Shown here: positions 42,210 to 51,513 of the stretch, one piece after another
Numbering within the stretch: position 1 is the first letter of the stretch
How the letters are laid out: each line of letters opens with the position of its first letter
Assembly (NCBI GenBank): GCA_019421865.1
Contig: JAHZEL010000008.1
Coordinates: 186,001-250,000, forward strand
Direction: 5' to 3'
From: Desulfovibrionaceae bacterium
GTDB lineage: Bacteria; Desulfobacterota; Desulfovibrionia; Desulfovibrionales; Desulfovibrionaceae
Length of the DNA: 64,000 nt
Program-made: the position numbers and the translations under genes
The notes under the pieces: model-generated
The model's database searches: none
The model's input: the letters and a program-made list of their open reading frames with translations, nothing else
What the model was told of the DNA's origin: nothing

Positions 42210-43193
42210 ATGTCCCGTCTCATAGTACGCCCCGCCGCGCTGCGGCATAATCTCATCGTCATGCACGAACTCTGCCGCAAGGCGGGGGCTGCATGCATGT
42301 TCGTCTTCAAGGAAGCGCCGCTTCATCCCTCTCTTACGGCCGACATTCTTTCCGACTCCCCGGTCCGCCGACTGGGCCTTGTGGCCTGGCCCCATGCAAA
42401 ATTTCCTGCCCTTCCCGGCGTGGAGCTCTGCCATGTCTACGCGCCCTTTCCGGCGCTTCCGAAAGAGGCCGCGGCCTGCGGCTGCGTGTATGTAAATTCC
42501 CGATATGCCCTTCGTCTACTCGCGGAGCATACAGACGGAAATGCGCCTCAGCTGCGTCTCAGCCTGGAAGCCGGAGACGGCAGAGACGGCTTTCTGCCGG
42601 AAGAGCTTCCCGATTTTTGTGAAGAAGTTCGTCGATCGGGACTGCGTCTGCAAGGTCTTTCGGTAAACTTCGCCTGTCTGAGCAGCGAGGCCCCGACCGT
42701 GAGACGCCTGATCGAAGCTTCCGCCGTACTGGATGAAATACGGCAGCTCTGCCTGCCGGAAGCCGATATTTCCGCAGGAGGAACCGACATTCTGGAACTT
42801 GCGGCCCAAAATCCGCTGCCTGCCGACGTTCGAGAAATCCGCTGCGGTACGGGAGTCATGCTGGGGGTGTATCCGCTCTCCGGCAATGCCGTTCCCGAAG
42901 CCCGTCAGGACGCCTTCCGCCTTGAAGCCACCATTCTCGAGTGCCGCGTCAAAAAAGACCGGCTCATGGCGCTTTTCGACGTGGGATCCTTCCATACGGC
43001 CCCGGAAAGCCTTACGCCTCCCTTTCCCGGCATGCAGTTTGTCGGCGCCTCTTCCGCCTACGCTTCCTTTGACGTAACGGACTGTCCGCAAAAACTGACC
43101 GAAGGCATGACGCTCTCCTTCGTACCGGACTACCACGCGCTCTCAAGAGCGCTCTGTTCCCGAGCTCTTCCCCTATTCATGGAGCAGGCATGA
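42210..43193 (+). CDS. Alanine-racemase-fold PLP protein
   Basis: This 327-residue protein of PLP fold type III has RPAALRHNLIVMHELCRKAGAACMFVFKE, in which the Lys of MFVFKEAPLH takes the place of the PLP-binding lysine of AVVKANAYGHG, then LQGLSVNFAC, ADISAGGTDIL and REIRCGTGVMLG. It resembles ornithine racemase and YhfX-type proteins more than Alr. It may racemise an amino acid or be a PLP-binding regulator. It starts six bases after the MFS stop and overlaps the GNAT gene by four bases, so all are one operon. Confidence 0.75.
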   Translation: MSRLIVRPAALRHNLIVMHELCRKAGAACMFVFKEAPLHPSLTADILSDSPVRRLGLVAWPHAKFPALPGVELCHVYAPFPALPKEAAACGCVYVNSRYALRLLAEHTDGNAPQLRLSLEAGDGRDGFLPEELPDFCEEVRRSGLRLQGLSVNFACLSSEAPTVRRLIEASAVLDEIRQLCLPEADISAGGTDILELAAQNPLPADVREIRCGTGVMLGVYPLSGNAVPEARQDAFRLEATILECRVKKDRLMALFDVGSFHTAPESLTPPFPGMQFVGASSAYASFDVTDCPQKLTEGMTLSFVPDYHALSRALCSRALPLFMEQA

Positions 43194-43858
43194 ACGATCT
43201 TCTTCTGCGTTCCGCAAGGCCCGAGGATCTGGACGAACTCGTGCTTCTGGAAAAAAACGTGGAGCGCACGCTCCCCAGCCGCGACATGTTCGCCACGGAC
43301 GAAAAAGAATTTTATGAACCCATCCTCCGCGGCAAGGGGCATATTCTGCTGGCTGCGGACGACAAGGGCCGTCTGGCCGGGGCCAGCGTGATCCGCTTTC
43401 CCGATCCGGATGACCCGGACAATCTCGGGCACGAGCTTTCCCTGAGCCGCCCCGATCTTCTGAAAGTGCGGCATCTGGAATCTGTTTTCGTCCGCCCCGA
43501 CATGCAGGGAAGAAAACTGGCGGAGCGACTCGTGCGGGAAAACATGAGCCTCACCGCTTCCAGCGGCCGGACAATCTCTTTTGCCACGGTATGGCCGGGC
43601 AACGCCGCCAGCCTGAAACTGCATCTTCGCCTCGGCCTTCTCATCCGGGCCTTTGCCTTCAAGTACGGAGGCCGCCCACGCTTCATTCTCATGAGCGGAG
43701 GAAAAACCGCATCCGATGCCGCACCGGTTTTCGCGGAGGCCATGTCTCTGGAAAAACACTGCTTGTTTCTGGCTGCCGGGATGGCGGGAACAGCCGTTCG
43801 CCCGGATCCGGAAACAAACTCCTTTCTGGTGGAATACCTCCCGCTGATTTACTCCTGA
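43190..43858 (+). CDS. GNAT-family acetyltransferase
   Basis: This 222-residue protein has the GNAT acetyl-CoA motif LESVFVRPDMQGRKLAERLVREN (landmark VRPDMQGRKLAERL), then WPGNAASLKLHLRLGL, the motif B helix typical of N-acetyltransferases. The target may be an amino acid or other amine moved by the preceding carrier. ATGA overlap with the racemase gene indicates coupled translation. A strong terminator follows, ending the four-gene operon. Confidence 0.8.
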   Translation: MNDLLLRSARPEDLDELVLLEKNVERTLPSRDMFATDEKEFYEPILRGKGHILLAADDKGRLAGASVIRFPDPDDPDNLGHELSLSRPDLLKVRHLESVFVRPDMQGRKLAERLVRENMSLTASSGRTISFATVWPGNAASLKLHLRLGLLIRAFAFKYGGRPRFILMSGGKTASDAAPVFAEAMSLEKHCLFLAAGMAGTAVRPDPETNSFLVEYLPLIYS

Positions 43859-43868
43859 CAAAAGAAAA

Positions 43869-43910
43869 GCGCTGCCGCAGAACAACACCGTTCTGCGGCA
43901 GCGCTTTTTT
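43869..43910. terminator. Bidirectional terminator between the transporter operon and the T3SS locus
   Basis: A 15-base perfect stem (43869-43883 with 43890-43904) is followed by six T on the plus strand and by an A-rich flank (43861-43868) that gives T on the minus strand. It ends the rightward operon and the leftward T3SS operon. Confidence 0.93.
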
Positions 43911-43957
43911 CACAGGATATAGGCCCGGCACGAAAGCCGTGCCCCATGGCAAAAAAC

Positions 43958-45922
43958 TCAGCACTCCGCCCGGCGGAAGCAGAGCATGGTGATGTCGTCC
44001 GACTGCGGTGCCGTGCCTCTGTGTGCCTTGACCGCGCACATGACGCCGTGCAGCACCTCGTCGGGAGAAACGCCGCGCAGACCTTCCAGCGTGGCAGCTA
44101 TGCGCTCTTCTCCGAAAAGCTCCTGACGCTCGTTCATGGCTTCGGATACGCCGTCCGTATAAAGGAGGCAGTACTCGCCGGGGGCAAGTTCGGCATGACG
44201 GGCTTCATAGTCCATCCCCTGCATGGCTCCAACCAGAGGTCCGCTGGTTTCCGTCAGCATGCGCACAGGCACCTCGGGATCCGGATTCACGATGAACGGC
44301 GGACAATGGGCGCCGCTGGCATAGTCCAGCCTGCCTGTGGACGGATCGAAAAGGCCGATGAACAACGTGACGAACATGCAGGTGGGATTGTTCTCGGCCA
44401 GGCGCTCATTGATGCGGAGCATGGCCTCGGAACAGGAAAGCCCTTCGGCCAGAGCGTAACGGACCAGCGTCACCGTCATGGACATGAAAAGCGCGGCGGA
44501 AACGCCCTTGTCGGACACATCGCCGATAACCACGGCCTGACGCCCGTCCGGCGCAGTGAAGAAGTCGTACAGATCGCCGCCCACTTCCTTGGCAGGTTCC
44601 AGAAACGCCGCCGCAGAATAGCCGAGGCTCTTCGGTGCTCCGTCGGGAGGAGGAAGAATGCCCATCTGAATGTCTCTTGCTGCGTTCAGCTCGCCCTGCA
44701 TGCGCTGGCGCACGGCAAGCGTATCCACAAGGCGGCGGATGTTTTCATCCAGCGCCTTCACCATGTGGGCAAAGGCTCCGGCAAGCTGCCCCACCTCATC
44801 CTTTCTGTCCACCGGCAGATCATCCACAATGTCTTCCGAGAATCCCACCCCCCTGTCGGAGCTGAAATCCTCGCAGGCAATCTTCCGGGCCCGCTCGGTA
44901 AGAAGACGCAGAGGCGCGATGATGCGCATGGCCACCACCAGCATCACAAGAAGGCTTGCGACAAGCAGCACGGCAGCCACTGCAGAAAGATGCCTGGCCA
45001 GGGCCTCCGCCGGTCCCGTAATGGCGCTCAGGGGAATGGAGGCGGCCACGATCCAGTCCATGGCCTTGAAGTAGGCCAGACGGTACAGGACGGGGGCGGA
45101 CTTTCCGGACGTATCGCCTTCCAGCGTTTCCCCTTTCCGTACGCGCTGCAGAACCTCTTCGGGAATGGAGGCGAAAAAGTCGTGCACGCCCTTGCCCGCC
45201 AGCACGCGGCCGTCGGCAGCCACCACGGAGATGGAGGCTCCCCGGCTCAGCTCCATGCCGTCCAGACGCTCCTGTATGCCGAGAACCATGCGCTTTTCCA
45301 TCATGGCCATGCTTTCCTCGGCATCGGCCACAGGATCGGCCAGTACCAGCGTGCCCATGTCCCTCACGGGCATGAAATATACCAGGACGGGAACTTCCTC
45401 CCCGTCTCCGACAGAACCGACTGGAACCCGGACCACGGCGAACTGACCGTCGGATACCGACTTGCGCGGTTCCAGCATGGAACGCATGGACTGCCCCTTG
45501 AAGTCCTGCCGTCCATCCTCCACGACAAGCTCCGTCAGCCCATCCGCCAGCAGAGGATGCCCGTCCGTACTGTAGAAGGCCAGATGAATCTGCTCTCCCT
45601 TCAGCACCTTCCTCCACTGTTCAAGCCCCCTGCCGGCGTCGATGCCTTTATCCTGCAGCACCATATCCCGTATCATGGAGCCGTAACGGCGAAGATCCCG
45701 CTTGGAATCCAGCACCGACTCAACCTCGGACGTGAGCAGGTTCAGATACCGGACGCTCAGGCTGTCCTCCACCAGCATGACGGTGTTGACGAAGGATTCC
45801 CTCTCCCTCTGCATGCCGCTCTCGAGCAGGCTGGCATGACTGAAGAAAATAATGGGTACAGCCGCCAGCGTGATGGCCGTTCCGACCAGCAGAAACAGCT
45901 TGGTCCGCAGAGAAAACGTCAT
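43958..45922 (-). CDS. Membrane PP2C/SpoIIE-type serine phosphatase (RsbU-like)
   Basis: This 654-residue protein has a first helix (about 8-27), a large extracytoplasmic region, a second helix (about 300-325), a HAMP segment and a C-terminal SpoIIE/PP2C domain (about 415-650) with RDIQMGILPPPDG, EVGGDLYDFFTA, VIGDVSDKGVSAALFM and LLYTDGVSEAMN, which include the metal-binding Asp residues. RsbU-like phosphatases dephosphorylate anti-sigma antagonists in partner-switching circuits; no such partner gene is visible here. Its start overlaps the stop of the sigma-54 activator gene, at the end of the T3SS operon. Confidence 0.88.
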   Translation of the reverse strand: MTFSLRTKLFLLVGTAITLAAVPIIFFSHASLLESGMQRERESFVNTVMLVEDSLSVRYLNLLTSEVESVLDSKRDLRRYGSMIRDMVLQDKGIDAGRGLEQWRKVLKGEQIHLAFYSTDGHPLLADGLTELVVEDGRQDFKGQSMRSMLEPRKSVSDGQFAVVRVPVGSVGDGEEVPVLVYFMPVRDMGTLVLADPVADAEESMAMMEKRMVLGIQERLDGMELSRGASISVVAADGRVLAGKGVHDFFASIPEEVLQRVRKGETLEGDTSGKSAPVLYRLAYFKAMDWIVAASIPLSAITGPAEALARHLSAVAAVLLVASLLVMLVVAMRIIAPLRLLTERARKIACEDFSSDRGVGFSEDIVDDLPVDRKDEVGQLAGAFAHMVKALDENIRRLVDTLAVRQRMQGELNAARDIQMGILPPPDGAPKSLGYSAAAFLEPAKEVGGDLYDFFTAPDGRQAVVIGDVSDKGVSAALFMSMTVTLVRYALAEGLSCSEAMLRINERLAENNPTCMFVTLFIGLFDPSTGRLDYASGAHCPPFIVNPDPEVPVRMLTETSGPLVGAMQGMDYEARHAELAPGEYCLLYTDGVSEAMNERQELFGEERIAATLEGLRGVSPDEVLHGVMCAVKAHRGTAPQSDDITMLCFRRAEC

Positions 45923-47193
45923 TCCGCCTCCCCGGACATGCGCTGCAGTTTCTTGCGCAGCCCTTCGCGGGTAATGCCCAGAAGCTCCGCCGCCTTCACC
46001 TTACGACCGCCGGCCTGCTCAAGCGCGCGTCTGATGAGCATTTCTTCCGCCTTCTGAAGATTGAGAGGAAGGTCGGCCATCTCCTGCCGGATGATGTTTT
46101 CATTCCGGCACAAATATTCCCTGCCTGCCTCGGACTCCAGAATACGAGACGAAAGATGGGAAAGCTCCACCACGTCGCCGGGCGTCAGGGCGACTGCTCT
46201 CTTCATTTCATTGTTGAGTTCCCGTACGTTTCCCGGCCAGGGGTACCGCAGCAGAAGCCCCTGCACCGCCGCGGAAAGCGAAAGACGCTCTCTGCCCATT
46301 TCGGCGCAGTACCGCTCAAGGAAGGACTGCGCAAGCAGAAGAATGTCGTCTCCGCGTTCGCAGAGCGGAGGCAGATGCAGCTCCACCACATTGACTCGGT
46401 AAAAAAGATCCTCGCGGAAGCGCCCTTCGCGCACGGCTTCTTCAAGATTCACATTTGTTGCCGAAACCAGAAGAATATCCACGGGGATGGGATGAACGCT
46501 GCCCACGCGCACCACTTCCCTCTGTTCCAGAACACGTAGAAGCTTGGCCTGATTGGCCAGGCTCATTTCGGCAAGCTCGTCGAGGAACAGCGTTCCGCCG
46601 CTGGCTTCCTCCACGAGACCTCTGCGGGAAGACACGCCCGTGGCCACGCCCTTTTCTATGCCGAACATGGCGCTTTCAAAAAGCGTGTCCGGTATGGCCG
46701 TACAGTTGACCGCTATGAAGGGGCCGCGGCTTCGCGGCGACTGATGATGAAGAAAACGGGCCAGCACTTCCTTGCCCGTACCCGTAGGGCCGAGAATAAG
46801 CGTATTGATGGGACGCCTCGCAATGGAGCGCGCCAGATCGAAAACTCGCCGCATGGGCTCACTCTGCCCTATGATGCCGTTCCCCGGAGTATACAGAGCC
46901 TCCACGCTCTTCTGCAGCTCGTCGTTCTTCTCCACGAGCACCCTGTGCAGCGCTTCCAGTTCCGCATTTTTGGTGCGCAGCTGCTGAATGAGCTGGGAGT
47001 TCTGAAATTCTCTCGCTTCCACACGAACCAGCATCATGCCGAAGGCCTCGGCAAGGCGGACCAGCTCGTCCGGCCCGGATCCCGCACGGGTAAGATCGAA
47101 GAGCCGATCCGTATCGGCATGACGCCCCAGCGCCAGAGCTCCGCAAAGCTCCGTCAGCAACGGCAGCAGACTGTCCGTTTCCCTGCTTTCCAC
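45919..47193 (-). CDS. Sigma-54-dependent transcriptional activator of the T3SS locus
   Basis: This 424-residue protein has a roughly 100-residue N-terminal region without a receiver but with a coiled coil (about 60-100), then an AAA+ domain with Walker A GPTGTGKE (about 135-142) and Walker B GGTLFLDEL, and a Fis-type helix-turn-helix (AAELLGITREGLRKKL). In the sigma-54 contact loop the usual GAFTGA reads GVATGV (about 182-187). GTG 47193 is preferred because AAGGAG, overlapping the sctU stop, lies nine bases before it. It probably activates the two -24/-12 promoters at 53.8-54.0 kb. Confidence 0.88.
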   Translation of the reverse strand: MESRETDSLLPLLTELCGALALGRHADTDRLFDLTRAGSGPDELVRLAEAFGMMLVRVEAREFQNSQLIQQLRTKNAELEALHRVLVEKNDELQKSVEALYTPGNGIIGQSEPMRRVFDLARSIARRPINTLILGPTGTGKEVLARFLHHQSPRSRGPFIAVNCTAIPDTLFESAMFGIEKGVATGVSSRRGLVEEASGGTLFLDELAEMSLANQAKLLRVLEQREVVRVGSVHPIPVDILLVSATNVNLEEAVREGRFREDLFYRVNVVELHLPPLCERGDDILLLAQSFLERYCAEMGRERLSLSAAVQGLLLRYPWPGNVRELNNEMKRAVALTPGDVVELSHLSSRILESEAGREYLCRNENIIRQEMADLPLNLQKAEEMLIRRALEQAGGRKVKAAELLGITREGLRKKLQRMSGEAE

Positions 47194-47206
47194 AGACGTA
47201 CTCTCC

Positions 47207-48250
47207 TTACTTTCTTTCAAGGCTCTGCACCCAGCGCAGTACTTCGGCCACAGGGCCTATGAGATCCTTCGGAATATAGGCATTTTCCGTGCCATCACGA
47301 TACAGCGCTCTGGCCAGAGGCACGTTGCGCATGATGGGAATGCCTTCCTGCTTCGCCACGTCCATCATACGCTGCGCAAGGATTCCCTCACCCTTGGCCA
47401 GTATCAGAGGCAGCGGCGTTCTGTCCTTCTCATAATCCAGAGCCACGGCATAATGCGTAGGATTGGTCACAAGCACCTTCGCCTTTCTTACGTTATCAAG
47501 GGAGTTCTGGGCAAGCATTTCCTTGTGCAGCTGCTTGCGCTTGCTCTTGATGTGCGGATCGCCCTCGCTCTCCTTGTATTCCCGCTTCACTTCATCCTTG
47601 CTCATCATGTGGTTCTGATTGTACTTGTAACGCTGATACAGATAGTCCAGCGCCGCGACAATGCAGAACGCTCCGGCCGCCGTCAGCACAAGATCACCCA
47701 CGGCCTCGCCCACAACTGTCCACATGGCGCCCACGCCTCTCTCCGGCATGCCGAAGAGCACCGGCAGATAGTCGCTGAGAATCATGTAGACCACGCCGCC
47801 CAGTACGCCCACCTTGATGAGATTCTTGACCAGCTCAAACAGGTTTTTCATGGAGAAAACCTTCTGGAACCATTTCTTCGGATCCAGATTCTCCAGTTTC
47901 GGCATGGCCGCCTTCACGGCAAAGAGCACGCCCGTCTGGGCAAGCACGCTTATGAGCGCCACGGCCATGACCAGCCCCACCACCGGCGCCACCAGCATGA
48001 TCGACGTGTCGATCACCAGAGGAACCGCCCTGGCCATGGCCTCGTTGAACGGCATGGCCATGAACGTCATGGGCAGGCTCACCATGTCCCTGAGCAGCTT
48101 GAAAATATTTTCGGCGTTGGCCGCAAGATAGACGCCCACGGCCAGCGTGGTAAGCGCGGGCGCGACATCCTGACTGCGGCACACATCCCCCTTTTCCCGG
48201 GCTTCGCGCAGACGTTTTGGTGTAGGCTGTTCTGTTTTCTCGTCACTCAT
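47207..48250 (-). CDS. sctU: T3SS export apparatus switch protein SctU
   Basis: This 347-residue protein of the FlhB/YscU family starts EKTEQPTPKRLREAREKGDV, has four membrane helices, and a cytoplasmic domain with the self-cleavage motif NPTH (263-266) in VTNPTHYAVAL. After autocleavage between Asn and Pro it switches secretion from early to translocator substrates. YscU features (short length, no flagellar gene context) and the neighbours favour the virulence T3SS. Its start overlaps the sctT stop (ATGA). Confidence 0.96.
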   Translation of the reverse strand: MSDEKTEQPTPKRLREAREKGDVCRSQDVAPALTTLAVGVYLAANAENIFKLLRDMVSLPMTFMAMPFNEAMARAVPLVIDTSIMLVAPVVGLVMAVALISVLAQTGVLFAVKAAMPKLENLDPKKWFQKVFSMKNLFELVKNLIKVGVLGGVVYMILSDYLPVLFGMPERGVGAMWTVVGEAVGDLVLTAAGAFCIVAALDYLYQRYKYNQNHMMSKDEVKREYKESEGDPHIKSKRKQLHKEMLAQNSLDNVRKAKVLVTNPTHYAVALDYEKDRTPLPLILAKGEGILAQRMMDVAKQEGIPIMRNVPLARALYRDGTENAYIPKDLIGPVAEVLRWVQSLERK

Positions 48251-49065
48251 GGCATGAGCACCTGCAGATAGCGCAAGTCCTTACCGAAGGAATCGAACAT
48301 GCTTACGGCGCCGGTCATGAGCATGCTGAAATAGAAAATGAGCAGAAGAGAAGCCAGACCGCTCTTCACGGGCATGGCCAGAACGTACACGTTGAGCTGC
48401 GAGGCAAAGCGGTTGATGAGTCCGAGGGAAATATCGGTCAGCAGACAGGCCACCACCACGGGGCCGGAAAGAAGCACCATGTCCAGCGCAAGATCGCTGA
48501 CCTTTTCCGCAAAGAACAACGGAAGCGACGGCTTTTCAAACAGGGCGGAAGGCAGGACGGACGTGACCGGCCAGCACTCGTATCCGGCATAGACAAGGCC
48601 GAGAAAGGTAAGAAAGGCGCCGGTGGAGAAAAACACATACACGGCGCTCTGAAAGAAGAAGGAGCCCGTGGGAGACGTCTGCTCTCCGGCCAGAGGATCG
48701 TTTTCCGTGGCCTGACCTGCGCCGCGCTGGTTGTCGATGAAAAAGCCCGCGCACTGCAGCGTCCAGAACATCATGCCGGCCAGAAAGCCCAGGAGCATAC
48801 CGAGAAAGACTTCCTTGGCAATGAGCACGCCAAGGTGAAGGCCGGAGGCCAGCGTCAGCCCTTCCCATGCGGGAAGCTGACCGAGCAGCATGGGATGCAG
48901 CACCATGTAGCAGGCCAGAACGATGGTGAAGCGCAGCTGCCCCGTCACCAGCGTGCCCCCCATGAAGGGCGCCGTCTGCATGAGCATGAAAAGACGCGGC
49001 GTTCCCAGAATAAACGCCAGCAGATGCTCCTGCGGAGAAAATCCCCATAACAGACCGGTATCCAA
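48247..49065 (-). CDS. sctT: T3SS export apparatus protein SctT
   Basis: This 272-residue membrane protein of the FliR/YscT family has several hydrophobic helices and the segments RLFMLMQTAPFMGG and ENDPLAGEQTSPTGSFFFQSAVYVFF (landmark PLAGEQTSP). It forms part of the SctRST export gate. I choose TTG 49065, because GGAGG lies six bases before it; an ATG at 49101 would add 12 residues and lacks a good site. It follows sctS and overlaps sctU. Confidence 0.92.
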   Translation of the reverse strand: MDTGLLWGFSPQEHLLAFILGTPRLFMLMQTAPFMGGTLVTGQLRFTIVLACYMVLHPMLLGQLPAWEGLTLASGLHLGVLIAKEVFLGMLLGFLAGMMFWTLQCAGFFIDNQRGAGQATENDPLAGEQTSPTGSFFFQSAVYVFFSTGAFLTFLGLVYAGYECWPVTSVLPSALFEKPSLPLFFAEKVSDLALDMVLLSGPVVVACLLTDISLGLINRFASQLNVYVLAMPVKSGLASLLLIFYFSMLMTGAVSMFDSFGKDLRYLQVLMP

Positions 49066-49152
49066 ATTCAGCCTCCGCCCGGGTACGCGCTGCGGAACCA
49101 TTCCAGGCCGTTCCGCGGACGTCTTCCGGCGCTTCCTTTCTGCGACCGACGC

Positions 49153-49413
49153 CTACAACAAATAAAATCGGGTGAATATCTCATCGGCATAGCGAAGGAT
49201 TTCCCCCGACATCCAGCCGCCGAGCAGAAACAGGGACAACACCACGGCAATGAGCTTCACGCCGAAGGTGAGCGTCTGTTCCTGCAGCTGCGTCACCGCC
49301 TGCACGAGACTGAGCATGATGCCGATGACCGAAGCAATGACGATGGGCGGCAGCGAAATGACCAGAACCAGATACAGAGCCTGCGAGGCATAATCCATGG
49401 CGATGCTGTTCAT
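49153..49413 (-). CDS. sctS: T3SS export apparatus protein SctS
   Basis: This 86-residue protein of the FliQ/YscS family has two membrane helices and the conserved SLPPIVIASVIGIMLSLVQAVTQLQEQTLTFGVKLIAV (landmarks LSLVQAVTQLQEQTL). It is a subunit of the export gate together with SctR and SctT. GGGAG five bases before the ATG sets the start. sctR, normally the preceding gene, is not here and is not elsewhere in the window. Confidence 0.95.
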   Translation of the reverse strand: MNSIAMDYASQALYLVLVISLPPIVIASVIGIMLSLVQAVTQLQEQTLTFGVKLIAVVLSLFLLGGWMSGEILRYADEIFTRFYLL

Positions 49414-49422
49414 GCCTTCTCC

Positions 49423-51513
49423 CTATATTCTGATGCGGCTTACCGGCTGCACCGATATTTCCGGCGTGACTTCCTGATACGCCATGACGGGCAGCTCGTA
49501 ATACTTGCTCTCGATAAGACGCCGGACATAGCGGCGGATGTCCATAGAAACCATGAGCACGGGCTTCTGCGTGCTGTTTCTGGACTTTTCCGAAGCCTCG
49601 CCCACGGCCTTGATGATGCGCTGCGAAGTATCGGGATCCAGAGAAAGGAACGCGCCTGCGGAAGTCTGACGGATGGCCTTGCGGATGGTTTCCTCCAGAG
49701 AAGGATCCATGAGAATGGCCGGAAGCATGTTCTGCCCGCGGGAATACATATAGCTTATCTGGCGCTTCAGGGCGCTGCGGACATACTCCGTAAGCATGAC
49801 GACGTCCTTTTCCTTGGGGCTCCACTCGATGAGCGCTTCGAGGATGCTGCGCAGATCGCGGATGGAAATCTGCTCCTGCACCAGGCGCTGAAAGATTTCC
49901 GCAATGCGCTGCACAGGCAGAAGGCGCGTCACCTCGCGCACGAGATCGGGCGCCCGCTCTTCCATGCGGTCGAGCAGATACTTGCTCTCCTGCATACCGA
50001 GGAAGGACGAGGCATGGCGGGAAAGCAGCAGGGAAAGATGATAGGCCAGAATACGGGCATGGGGCATGCAGGTGATGCCCGCCTGCTCCAGACGAGCCCT
50101 TTCGGATTCCTCCACCCACAAAGGCTCCACATCCGGCAGGAAAGGCTCGCCTTCATGATAGACGACGCCGAGCATGTCCAGATTGATCTTTTTCTCCCTC
50201 ACGATGACCATGCCCTTCTCAAGCCTGCCCCTTGCCATGGGGATTTCATTGAGATTGAGCACATAGCCGAGAGAAGGAAGCGCAGGATTGGGACGGATGT
50301 TGATGCCCGGGAAAGGCACGCCGAGATCGAAGTACAGAGCGCGCCGAAGGCTGGAAAGCTCGCCGTTCAGCGCATCGTAGTTCATGGATTCCCCGATGTC
50401 CGGCGCAATGTCGAGAATGATGGGAACCGTGGGAGAAAAATCGTCCTGAGGGCCGGAAGACCGACGGGGCTTCTTTTCCGCCGCGGGCGCAAGGGAGCGG
50501 GCCAGCTCCTCCTTGCCGTCCGTTTTTTCCGGCGCCGAGGCGATGCGCTGGAGCACGTAGCCGAAGCCGCCCACGGCAAAGGCCAGCGTGAAGAGCTGCG
50601 GCTTGGGGAAGCCGGGAATAAGGGCGAAAAGGAAAATCAGACCACCCGCCATCTGCAGGGCCTTGGGCTGGCCGAAGAACTGCTGACCGATCTGCGCGCC
50701 CACGTTGTCGCCGCTGTCACCGGAACGGGTGATGAGAATACCTGCGGAAATGGACACCAGCAGCGAGGGAATCTGCGAGACGAGACCGTCGCCGATGGTG
50801 AGAATGCCGTACGTATGCATGGCCTCGGAGGCCGTCATGCCGTGCTGCGTGATGCCGATGATGGTTCCGCCGACGATGTTGATGACGGCAATGATCATGC
50901 CGGCAATGCTGTCGCCCTTCACGAACTTCATGGCGCCGTCCATGGCGCCGTACATCTGACTTTCGAGCTGTACCCGGTTGCGCCGTATCTGCGCTTCTTC
51001 CATGTCGATGACGCCCGCACGCATGTCGGCGTCGATGGACATCTGCTTGCCGGGCATGGCGTCCAGCGTGAAGCGCGCGCCTACTTCGGCCACGCGCTCC
51101 GCGCCCTTGGCGATAACGAGGAACTGCACGATGGTAAGAATGATGAACACCACCGCGCCGACCACGAAATTGCCGCCCAGAGCAAAATCGCCGAACGTAA
51201 AGATGATTTCACCGGCGTCGGCCTGAAGCAGAATGAGACGCGTCGTCGTGATGTTCAGGCCCACACGGAACAGCGTGGTGAACAAAAGCATGGTGGGAAA
51301 CGACGAAAAGTCCAGCGCGGTCTTCACATACATGGCCATCATGAGCATGAGGAACGACAACGTCATGTTCACGCCGATCAGCGTATCCACAAGGGGCGTG
51401 GGCAGCGGCACGATCATGAGCGCCACCACGACGACCAGCAGCATGACCATCGTAATGTCGTTGTGCCGGGTCATCATGCCGACCCCGCGCGAGGCCTTTT
51501 CCATCAAGCTCAT
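49423..51513 (-). CDS. sctV: T3SS major export apparatus protein SctV
   Basis: This 696-residue protein of the FlhA/YscV family has about eight N-terminal helices (1-330), the conserved cytoplasmic loop VVIAKGAERVAEVGARFTLDAMPGKQMSIDAD (landmarks ARFTLDAMPGKQM), and a C-terminal cytoplasmic domain that forms a nonameric ring for substrates and chaperones. The start overlaps the sctY stop by four bases. Absence of flagellar genes and the sctX-sctY neighbours mark it as virulence-type. Confidence 0.96.
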   Translation of the reverse strand: MSLMEKASRGVGMMTRHNDITMVMLLVVVVALMIVPLPTPLVDTLIGVNMTLSFLMLMMAMYVKTALDFSSFPTMLLFTTLFRVGLNITTTRLILLQADAGEIIFTFGDFALGGNFVVGAVVFIILTIVQFLVIAKGAERVAEVGARFTLDAMPGKQMSIDADMRAGVIDMEEAQIRRNRVQLESQMYGAMDGAMKFVKGDSIAGMIIAVINIVGGTIIGITQHGMTASEAMHTYGILTIGDGLVSQIPSLLVSISAGILITRSGDSGDNVGAQIGQQFFGQPKALQMAGGLIFLFALIPGFPKPQLFTLAFAVGGFGYVLQRIASAPEKTDGKEELARSLAPAAEKKPRRSSGPQDDFSPTVPIILDIAPDIGESMNYDALNGELSSLRRALYFDLGVPFPGINIRPNPALPSLGYVLNLNEIPMARGRLEKGMVIVREKKINLDMLGVVYHEGEPFLPDVEPLWVEESERARLEQAGITCMPHARILAYHLSLLLSRHASSFLGMQESKYLLDRMEERAPDLVREVTRLLPVQRIAEIFQRLVQEQISIRDLRSILEALIEWSPKEKDVVMLTEYVRSALKRQISYMYSRGQNMLPAILMDPSLEETIRKAIRQTSAGAFLSLDPDTSQRIIKAVGEASEKSRNSTQKPVLMVSMDIRRYVRRLIESKYYELPVMAYQEVTPEISVQPVSRIRI

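Noticed and set aside
47207..51513. sctU, sctT, sctS and sctV as flagellar flhB, fliR, fliQ and flhA
   Set aside because: Neighbours are sctW, sctX, sctY, a needle gene, translocators and a T3SS secretin, and no flagellar gene is present.
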